NCBI GenBank assembly: GCA_050014095.1
Contig: JBEKDZ010000006.1
Span: 62,001-126,000, forward strand
Length of the DNA: 64,000 nucleotides
Direction of reading: 5' to 3'
Source: RBG-13-51-18 sp050014095
GTDB taxonomy: Bacteria > Chloroflexota > Dehalococcoidia > Dehalococcoidales > RBG-16-60-22
The translations under genes were made by a program, and so were the position numbers. Under the pieces are notes generated by a model. It searched no databases. It had not been told where the DNA came from and saw only the letters and a program-made list of their open reading frames with translations. Position 1 is the stretch's first letter, and each line of letters opens with the position of its first letter. Positions 57,924-64,000 of the stretch are shown here, piece by piece.

Positions 57924-59573
57924 CTATAATAGTCTTATCGCCACGGGGATATAGCTCAGCTGGGAGAGCGCCGCGTTCGCATCGCGGAGGTCGGGGGTTC
58001 GAATCCCCCTATCTCCACCAAGGGTATCAACAGGCAGAACTCCTATGGACTGTGTCTTCTTTCCATCCGGCGGCATAGGTAAACGATATTGGATTTTTGC
58101 TTTATCTCCATTGATGATCACCTTTTTTACGAAGGAACGAAGAAAAGTTTTACTCTGGGTAAAATCCGCCTCTTCCAAGAGATTGCGTAAATCTTGAGCA
58201 TAAGCCTTGACCGTCTCCAATTCCACATGCTGAACTCCCTCTACCACCATGTCTGCTTCTACTTGAACTCTGGCTTTCATTAGTTCATCCTGGTGGGCTT
58301 TCTGTTTCTTAATACGGGGAGATAGATCATCTAGACTCAGTTTTCGGGTTTCAAGGGCATCATAGAGTTTGGATAACCGGTCTCCAACATCATCTAACTC
58401 AGTATCAATAGCAGCCAACTTATCTTTAAGCAAACTCTGTGCCGAGTCTAATTCTTCATTAACCAGTTTTACCAGTTCCTCCAAGCATTCTTGAGTCAAT
58501 ACCTTTTGCCGAATCTGTTCAATCACGACCTTCTCAATCTTGTCTTTCGGCAGGTCCCTGGCATTGCAGCTTTCCTTACCCTGTTTATAACCCCTGTTAC
58601 AGACATAATAGTGATATTGGTGGGATTTGGCGCTGCGTCCGATCATGGCTTGTCCACAGGAACAGAATAGGAGACCACTAAGCAGATAAAAGCTAGGAAC
58701 AATTCGGGGATGAATGGTCTGAGGGGCATTAGCTGCCATCTTTTGGCGAATATTATTAAAAGTATCTCGGTCGATGATCGCTGGCCAAGCACTTTCCACT
58801 CTAACCGGAGGAGTGCTGCTATGGATGGCCGGATGCCCGGGCCGACCTCCCCAGACTAAGGTGCCGCAGTAAGCCTCATTGTTTAATATCTTTTGTACAG
58901 TAGTCCTACCCCACTTCTGCCCCTTACTGGTGCGAAAACCCTCTTTATTCACGAATTTGGCGATCTCTTTACACCCCATTCCTTTTAAAACCAAGTTAAA
59001 GATGAGCTTGACTATCTGTCGGGAAGTTGAACCTTCAAGATCGGGTTCCAGCCGGTGGCGGGTTTTTTCGCCGTCAATTACATCTACCTTGTGAAACCCA
59101 TAGGGCGGCCTACTACCATTAAAGAAACCTCTTTCAGCATTCTCTCGCATTCCACGTTTGATATCCTCACCCAGGTTCTCGCTGTAGAACTCATCGATCG
59201 TTTCGATGACGCCTTCCAGTAAGTGGCCTGAAGGGCTATCCTCTAATGGTTCATTTATAGAGATGAGTTTGATGCCTCTATCCCGAAGTAGCTTTTTATA
59301 GATGATAGAATCGCTCCGGTTGCGAGCAAACCGGTTCAGTTTCCAAACCAGGATGATTTCGAAAGGATGATGTTTGGCTTTTGCCAGAGCAATCATCTCG
59401 CGAAAGGCTGGGCGATCCGAGGTACGCCCACTCTCTGCTTCATCTATATACTCTCTAACAATCTGATAGCCGTGTTTAGAAGCATAATCTCGTAAAGCTT
59501 TCAATTGAGCCGAGATGGATAAGTCTACATCCTGGCTCTCTGACGAAACCCTCGCATAAATAACGGCTTTCAT
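57924..59573 (-). CDS. Serine site-specific recombinase (large, zinc-ribbon type)
   Basis: 549 residues from the ATG at 59573 (AGGAGA 7 bases upstream). Resolvase domain: KAVIYARVSSESQ with catalytic S10, SAQLKALRDYASKHGY, LVWKLNRFARNRSD. The recombinase domain follows (NAERGFFNGSRPPYGF), then a zinc ribbon (FCSCGQAMIG ... YVCNRGYKQGKESC), a coiled coil (about 360-450) and a tail. The last 32 or so residues (GDRGIRTPDLRDANAAL...) are antisense translation of the tRNA-Ala gene, so the functional protein probably ends near residue 515. The frame continues upstream without a stop into an FtsK-like fragment. Drives integration or excision of the element at the tRNA. Confidence 0.9.
   Translation of the reverse strand: MKAVIYARVSSESQDVDLSISAQLKALRDYASKHGYQIVREYIDEAESGRTSDRPAFREMIALAKAKHHPFEIILVWKLNRFARNRSDSIIYKKLLRDRGIKLISINEPLEDSPSGHLLEGVIETIDEFYSENLGEDIKRGMRENAERGFFNGSRPPYGFHKVDVIDGEKTRHRLEPDLEGSTSRQIVKLIFNLVLKGMGCKEIAKFVNKEGFRTSKGQKWGRTTVQKILNNEAYCGTLVWGGRPGHPAIHSSTPPVRVESAWPAIIDRDTFNNIRQKMAANAPQTIHPRIVPSFYLLSGLLFCSCGQAMIGRSAKSHQYHYYVCNRGYKQGKESCNARDLPKDKIEKVVIEQIRQKVLTQECLEELVKLVNEELDSAQSLLKDKLAAIDTELDDVGDRLSKLYDALETRKLSLDDLSPRIKKQKAHQDELMKARVQVEADMVVEGVQHVELETVKAYAQDLRNLLEEADFTQSKTFLRSFVKKVIINGDKAKIQYRLPMPPDGKKTQSIGVLPVDTLGGDRGIRTPDLRDANAALSQLSYIPVAIRLL
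57945..58020 (+). tRNA. tRNA-Ala (anticodon CGC)
   Basis: 76 bases including encoded CCA. Acceptor GGGGATA/TATCTCC, D stem GCTC/GAGC, anticodon stem CCGCG/CGCGG with loop TTCGCAT (anticodon CGC at 57978-57980, codon GCG), T arm GGGGG-TTCGAAT-CCCCC. TATAAT at 57925-57930 is a likely -10 box. The gene is overlapped antisense by the 3' end of the recombinase frame, and its 3' end is the probable integration site of the element at higher coordinates. Confidence 0.97.
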
Positions 59574-60626
59574 AGCGGTCTCCTGTTTGTCAATGATACC
59601 ACTGGTTAAATGTGGCAACCCTTCGAACGCAAAGTAATCAACACCCAGCTTTGGGTCTATGAGGACTATCTTCGCCTGTTCGGTTGTGTTAGTACAAGCG
59701 ATACCTAAGATAATGTTTTGCATTAGTACAGATTTGCCACTACCTGTTGAACCAGCGATGAGTGTGTGTGGCGCATTGTTCTTCAGGGATAGATAAAGAA
59801 GGCTGCTATCCTCTTCTCTCAATACAATGAGAAGGTCGTGGTTCCCGTAAGTGCAATTCGGACTCCATTTCTTCCAAACTTCGGGTAGATGCAACACCCG
59901 ACGGTTCGGGCGTGCAATAGCGATGGCTACCACTCCGGGTTCTGCCCGAACAGAAATAACATTTAGGCCGTGTGTTGTGAGAAACTCCGAGCGACGTTTG
60001 AGCACCTGCTCAACAGTGAGGTTCGCACTGCCTTGAAATCTCAAAAGTGCTGCATTTGGTGTGAGCGCCTTCGTTAGCAACTTTGATTGAAGTTGAAATT
60101 GCTGCAGCGCACCCCTACACCTACTCTCTATTTGACGAAGCCATTCTTCGTCGTCAACACTATCCTTCGAGCTACCTTGATATCCAGCAATAACCTGGCC
60201 GACCTGGGGATAAGCCCAAGCGTTGGCTGCTACAGCCGACGTCACAGGTATTGCTGGCATTGGCAGTATTACCGACGGCGGCTTCTCTCCTGACGTCGGA
60301 GCTAGCTTCGGTTCCAGACCTTGCTCACTCCCCATCTTTTCTACACTGTCAGGTTTATCTTTATTGGACTTGGTCTGAACGATTTGGATGAGACCAGATG
60401 GTTTACGATATTGCTGTTTTTCCCAAATGTCTTCACCCGCGATAGATTCACGGATCGCAGTAGGATTCAATCCTTTTGCATACGATAATACAAGTTCCCG
60501 CAGCCGGGCGCGTGAAAACACTTCCTGCCACGATTGCTCAGCTCCGGCAACGGAAACGAAATCAGAACATTCCGGCGAATCGGAAAAACGAAAGAAAGGA
60601 GTCGATTGTAAATGATGGTAACTGAG
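59574..60626 (-). pseudogene. FtsK/SpoIIIE-like ATPase fragment fused in frame to the recombinase
   Basis: About 350 codons open from a stop at 60627 with no good start (GTG at 60521 only). It contains Walker A (LIAGSTGSGKSVLMQN) and Walker B (AKIVLIDPKLGVDYFAFE) of an FtsK-type translocase, then stops resembling FtsK at GIIDKQETA-M, where the recombinase begins. The C-terminal motor half and DNA-binding gamma domain are missing, and the N-terminus is cut by other mobile DNA, so it cannot be a working translocase. Relatives with this motor occur in plasmid transfer and in some defence loci; the source is not clear. Confidence 0.75.
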
Positions 60627-60717
60627 CTAAACTATAGCCATCCCCGCGCCACTCCCTGAACCCTTTTCACAGGGTGGCCGATTTGGCCGGACAAGCGGCC
60701 GATTTCATCAGAATACG

Positions 60718-60921
60718 CATCAAGCGCCTTTAGTTATTCAAGAAGTGTTTAATCTGGTTCAAACGACCTTAAATAAAAAACGTAGTCGTTCTAAGACTTT
60801 GCAGGCTATCCCTGCGAGAAAATATTTACTAAAAGGAATCATACGTTGCACCTATTGTGGCATGCCGATGTGGGCTCAAACTTACAATAATAAGAGGGCC
60901 AGTCTGCCTAATGCCGGGTAG
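60718..60921 (+). pseudogene. Remnant of a second serine recombinase
   Basis: A plus-strand frame from about 60718 to the TAG at 60921 translates to PLVIQEVFNLVQTTLNKK ... ARKYLLKGIIRCTYCGMPMW, the region just before and including the first CxxC of a recombinase zinc ribbon. It lines up with IIDRDTFNNIRQKM ... SFYLLSGLLFCSCGQAMIG of the intact recombinase on the other strand. Catalytic domain and second CxxC are absent. 60922-61040 holds nothing recognisable. Confidence 0.65.
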
Positions 60922-61040
60922 TTCATCGTTATTAAATAAAGATAATGTGACCGGAAATAATCGGAATGATCTGCTACCGAGATTATACTTTCCTTGTCTT
61001 ATCCCCGGCCACAAGTCATTTATACAAAGTTGTTCTATGA

Positions 61041-62426
61041 CTAATCCGGAATGTCGGTGGCACAGGGAACATCGGTATAGCACCTTCCACAAGCGGCAAA
61101 AGATAGGATGGGCATTCCTAATCCACTGCTGCCCCATATTATGTTACCACTAATGTTAGCGTAATCTCCTAATTCTTTCACCATTCTATCTTTCAAATAG
61201 TTATTATTATACGCCGCTGCTGCTACTCCACCCGCATTACATTTCGCGGCTAAACGCCCTGCCGGATTTATTTTAGTACTGATAGCTTGCCCAGGACAGC
61301 GTGGAATACATTTCATGCATGACCCATCCCGATAGAAGAGGCAGTATTCCTTTGCAGGTTTCGGAGAAGGCGGAATTTTGGCGGAGGTCATTATCGTGGT
61401 AAGTATAACCGCCATTCCTTTTTCGGTGATTACCATATCGGTCAGACCATAGGTCCCCAGGCCAGCCGCTACAGCCCATTCCCGTTCACAACAGGGCGAA
61501 ATCGACTGGCGACTTGTCGGCCCTTCATATTGAAAATCCATCAGAAACTCTTGACCCCATGAAGTAAAGGTTGGAGCTATTGTCAAATAACCAAACATTT
61601 GAAGTATGTTTACGAGATAAAATGATATATCTGCGGCAAACCCAACATGTGAGCCCAATAGGCTATTCAATTTGATCTCAGGTGAATTACCCCAAGGGTA
61701 TGAAGCCTCTGCCTTAAGAGTCTCGGGATGAAGAGGTAGACCTATCGATATGCAAGTGACGTAATCAATGGGTTTCGGAGCTGGCGGCCCACCTCCGATT
61801 GATGGCGAACCAGAAGGGGGTAATCCACCACCGTAAGAATTTCCAATGCTTCCAGATGCCGGGCCACCACTCGCAGTAGCTGACCAAGGAGGAAGGGGTG
61901 GCTCCCCGTTTGGCCAGGTAATTTCTCCCTTTTTGGTAATAACTGGCAGATGCGCCCTTCCTGGAAGGTCTACCTTAGACCTTGGAATCCCACTTACGGT
62001 AGAAACCTGTATCGCTGGTGGTTTCTCCAGACACTCACGAGGTGTTAGAGTCCATGGCTGTCTCTTTTTTATATCTTGAAACGCTTGAGAATCCCCATCG
62101 CCAAAGGCAATAGCGACTGGTGCAGCGAAATAGGGATGATTGAAGGGTATCGCCCAGTTATTAGGCGCAGTACTTATATATCTGTTGATAGTGTCAGTGA
62201 GGAATTTTGCCGGGTCGGCTTGAAATGCTTTAATAGCTCCGTAATCTAACCTATAAGATATCGATGCTATAGTTTTAGAATCTACCGGTATGGGCGTAGC
62301 ACCTTTCGCATAGGTTCTCATGGATGCCTTAGAACCGATTTCTGCACCACCGCCGGCATTTTTGATAGAGTCTTTCCTTATCATCCGACTGGATTGGTCA
62401 TATGATTTATTACCTGAGTCTCCCAT
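61041..62426 (-). CDS. QueG-like 4Fe-4S protein with Pro/Gly-rich insert
   Basis: 461 residues from ATG 62426 (GGAG 6 bases upstream; frame opens at 62438). The C-terminal half (about 250-465) matches the epoxyqueuosine-reductase-like Fe-S group: EREWAVAAGLGTYGLTDMVITEKG, CLFYRDGSCMKCIPRCPGQAIS and a final CGRCYTDVPC, enough cysteines for two [4Fe-4S] clusters. A low-complexity Pro/Gly/Ser stretch (about 185-235) separates it from an N-terminal part with PFNHPYFAAPVAIAFGDGD. Reductive dehalogenases share the ferredoxin part, but no Tat signal or RdhA-type corrinoid region is seen. Substrate unknown. Confidence 0.7.
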   Translation of the reverse strand: MGDSGNKSYDQSSRMIRKDSIKNAGGGAEIGSKASMRTYAKGATPIPVDSKTIASISYRLDYGAIKAFQADPAKFLTDTINRYISTAPNNWAIPFNHPYFAAPVAIAFGDGDSQAFQDIKKRQPWTLTPRECLEKPPAIQVSTVSGIPRSKVDLPGRAHLPVITKKGEITWPNGEPPLPPWSATASGGPASGSIGNSYGGGLPPSGSPSIGGGPPAPKPIDYVTCISIGLPLHPETLKAEASYPWGNSPEIKLNSLLGSHVGFAADISFYLVNILQMFGYLTIAPTFTSWGQEFLMDFQYEGPTSRQSISPCCEREWAVAAGLGTYGLTDMVITEKGMAVILTTIMTSAKIPPSPKPAKEYCLFYRDGSCMKCIPRCPGQAISTKINPAGRLAAKCNAGGVAAAAYNNNYLKDRMVKELGDYANISGNIIWGSSGLGMPILSFAACGRCYTDVPCATDIPD

Positions 62427-62541
62427 AATCATCTCCATATTTTTTTAAATATGATGTTTCCCAACCTGTCTATTTAGAGAAATCCCTCCACACTCGAGAA
62501 TCCTAAATTATACCTTTCTACCCTCTTTCTTTTTGGGGATC

Positions 62542-63309
62542 TCAGTCAGTTTTCGAGACCGTACCCTTGTTGACACCGGTTTGGATTCCGATCCTGCTCT
62601 TAGCCCCTCCCAGATAAGCTTTAACTATATATTCATCTTTGGCGACAGTTTTGGCCTCCCCTTTTAAGGCTATAGTTCCAACCTCCAGAACATAAACAAA
62701 GCTCGCTAAGCGCAAGGCCATTCTGGCATTCTGCTCTACCAGCACGATCGTTACCCCCCGCTGGTTGATCTCCCTGACGATTTTAGCAACCTCATTCACC
62801 ATGATCGGGGAGAGTCCGATGCTGGGCTCATCCATCAGCAATACTTTAGGGTTAGACATCAAAGCCCGGGCTACGGCCACCATCTGCTGCTCCCCCCCGC
62901 TTAGCTCCGTGCCCTGATGTTTTATCCTCTCCTTCAATTTGGGAAAGTGCTCGAACATGGCATCCAGGTTCTTTTTATATTCATTCCTGCCCTTGAGTAA
63001 GAAGCCTCCCATTTCCAGATTCTGCGCTACCGTTAGACTGTAAAACAGTTGCCTTCCTTCCGGTACATGGGCAATCCCTCTCCTCACTATCTCATGAGGG
63101 GGTAAGTTATTAATCCTTTTACCCTGATACCAGATCTCTCCTGAGGTGGGCCGCTTTAGACCTGAGATGGTCCTCAAGGTGGTGGTCTTACCTGCCCCAT
63201 TAGCCCCGATCAGGGTCACGATACTGCCTTCCGGTATCTCCATGGAGATACCTTTGACGGCTTCAGCCCGGCCGTAGTGTACCCATAAGTCCTTAATCTC
63301 TAGCAGCAT
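62542..63309 (-). CDS. livF: Branched-chain amino-acid ABC transporter ATP-binding protein LivF
   Basis: 255 residues from the ATG at 63309 (GAGGAG 7 bases upstream; frame opens at 63348). Walker A GANGAGKTT, signature LSGGEQQMVAVARALM, Walker B VLLMDEPSIGLSP and VLVEQNARMAL are canonical for LivF. The C-terminus is longer than usual by about 20 residues (SRIGIQTGVNKGTVSKTD). It overlaps the end of livG by 17 bases. Substrates of such transporters include branched-chain amino acids, amides and other small organics. Confidence 0.93.
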   Translation of the reverse strand: MLLEIKDLWVHYGRAEAVKGISMEIPEGSIVTLIGANGAGKTTTLRTISGLKRPTSGEIWYQGKRINNLPPHEIVRRGIAHVPEGRQLFYSLTVAQNLEMGGFLLKGRNEYKKNLDAMFEHFPKLKERIKHQGTELSGGEQQMVAVARALMSNPKVLLMDEPSIGLSPIMVNEVAKIVREINQRGVTIVLVEQNARMALRLASFVYVLEVGTIALKGEAKTVAKDEYIVKAYLGGAKSRIGIQTGVNKGTVSKTD

Positions 63310-64000
63310 CCTCGTTCTCCTCTTTTCCCAGATAGGCTTCAATGACATCTGGATTCTGTTGTATTTCTTGCGGCAGTCCCTCGGCTATCTTTTGTCCGTA
63401 GCCGATCACGGTGATCCTATCACACACCGTCATCACCACTTCCATCGAATGTTCTACCAGGATAATGGTAATACCCCTATCCCGGATTTTCCGGATTCTT
63501 TCCACCATCTCCATAGTTTCCGTGGGATTCATCCCGGTTACCGGTTCATCCAGGAGTAATAGCTTGGGATTGCAAGCCAGAGCCAAACTGACACCTAAAG
63601 CCCTTTGATGGCCATGCGCTAAGTTCTGGGCCAGTTCATTTTTTAATGCTCCCAACCCCATGAAATCAATGATCTCCAGGGCCTGCCGACGGCACTCCTG
63701 ATCGAACTTGCGAGCACTGGGGGTATGGAGGAACTCCTTGAAGGCCCCCGCCCGGCAGGACATATGAAAGCCGCTGAGAACATTCTCTAACACCGTCGAT
63801 TGCATGAAGAGAAAGGCCTGCTGAAAGGAGCGAGTTAAACCCTTCCTGGCAGTGATATGAGGCTCTAATCCTGTGATATCTTCGCCATTCAGAATAATTT
63901 TACCGCTGGTAGGCGGATAGAATCCGGTCAATAGATTGAAGACCGTGGTCTTACCGGCTCCATTGGGCCCAATCAGACCATGAATCTCACCTTTGGTAAC
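63293..64000 (-). CDS. livG: Branched-chain amino-acid ABC transporter ATP-binding protein LivG (partial)
   Basis: N-terminus lies beyond the window; 235 residues are visible. Walker A GPNGAGKTT is at the window edge, then NLLTGFYPPTSGKIILNGEDITGLEPH, the LivG-specific ARKGLTRSFQQAFLF and insertion around residues 70-110, NLAHGHQRALGVSLALA (signature motif diverged from LSxGQ to LAHGH), LLLLDEPVTGMNPTE and LVEHSMEVVMTVCDRITV. Partner of livF. Permease and binding-protein genes would be upstream, outside the window. Confidence 0.9.
   Translation of the reverse strand, partial: VTKGEIHGLIGPNGAGKTTVFNLLTGFYPPTSGKIILNGEDITGLEPHITARKGLTRSFQQAFLFMQSTVLENVLSGFHMSCRAGAFKEFLHTPSARKFDQECRRQALEIIDFMGLGALKNELAQNLAHGHQRALGVSLALACNPKLLLLDEPVTGMNPTETMEMVERIRKIRDRGITIILVEHSMEVVMTVCDRITVIGYGQKIAEGLPQEIQQNPDVIEAYLGKEENEDAARD

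Larger units (their letters stand above)
58021..61040. mobile_element. Remnant of a tRNA-Ala-integrated mobile element (boundaries uncertain)
   Basis: The left edge is taken as the 3' end of tRNA-Ala, which the serine recombinase abuts. Content: recombinase, FtsK-like fragment, IS-like short repeats (GGTGGCCGATTT / GCGGCCGATTT at 60675-60707) and a decayed second recombinase. The right edge is not visible; no second copy of the tRNA 3' end was found in the window, so the element may extend beyond it or its other end may be lost. Confidence 0.5.

Noticed and set aside
57924..58020. C-terminal residues RGIRTPDLRDANAAL as a real domain of the recombinase
   Set aside because: They are the antisense translation of the tRNA-Ala gene, a known source of spurious protein ends.
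61041..62426. Reductive dehalogenase (RdhA)
   Set aside because: No twin-arginine signal, no adjacent RdhB anchor, and the sequence around AGLGTYG and CLFYRDGSC fits the QueG-like group better.

Overview
The window reads like a chromosomal segment of an anaerobic bacterium of the class Dehalococcoidia (phylum Chloroflexota). This is an inference from gene content: a PurS-PurS-PurL fusion, a GreA factor with an extra N-terminal domain, an aconitase-like/isocitrate dehydrogenase cluster, class I fumarase with LutA/LutB-like Fe-S proteins, acetate uptake plus acetyl-CoA synthetase, and oxygen defence by A-type flavoprotein and superoxide dismutase rather than catalase. Core genes have moderate GC; several inserts are clearly AT-rich.

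Layout. 0.1-7.3 kb: M16 protease, DUF5714 protein, groEL/groES under a perfect CIRCE operator, an XRE repressor with its own operator and a matching operator in front of a DUF2851 gene, and a HAD hydrolase. 7.6-11 kb: lysA, a tiny CxxC protein, holB, ricT. 11-15.9 kb: HNH nuclease, then an AT-rich two-gene cassette (nuclease + DGQHR + HEPN protein, followed by a radical SAM enzyme), then queD; two copies of an interspersed repeat bracket this block. 15.9-20 kb: folK, folP, a molybdopterin oxidoreductase and a membrane-anchored protein with seven InlB-type repeats. 20.3-29.9 kb: acyl-CoA carboxyltransferase, aconitase/isopropylmalate dehydratase large and small subunits, an AT-rich three-gene cassette (TIGR04255 family first), isocitrate/isopropylmalate dehydrogenase, PPOX and HIT proteins, and on the other strand nadK-GNAT-NUDIX. 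30-37.4 kb: a five-PAS hybrid kinase with a possible leader RNA, and an oxidative-stress group (FprA, a small protein, SOD, cupredoxin lipoprotein, small membrane protein). 37.6-43.5 kb: toroid-fold protein, purSL, NYN RNase-like insert, purQ, acpP, nusB. 43.6-57.9 kb: cation efflux, glycolate/D-lactate oxidase pair, fumarase genes split by an AT-rich membrane protein, LutB/LutA-like genes, satP, acs, a 54-residue ORF at the head of the acs operon, a geranylgeranyl-reductase-like flavoprotein and the GreA fusion. 57.9-61 kb: tRNA-Ala(CGC) with a serine-recombinase element abutting its 3' end, made of a recombinase joined in frame to an FtsK-like fragment and a decayed second recombinase. 61-64 kb: a QueG-like Fe-S protein and LivF/LivG of a branched-chain amino-acid transporter, running off the window.

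Intergenic DNA is rich in palindromic GC-rich repeats, CTTCGACARGCTCAG-type repeats, CAGTTATCAGT-type repeats and REP-like hairpins. The strongest candidates for an undescribed system are the 11.7-15.3 kb nuclease-DGQHR-HEPN/radical SAM cassette and, second, the 24.3-26.0 kb TIGR04255 cassette. Both lie as AT-rich inserts in otherwise conserved housekeeping neighbourhoods. All functional calls come from reading translated sequence for motifs; no database search was run.
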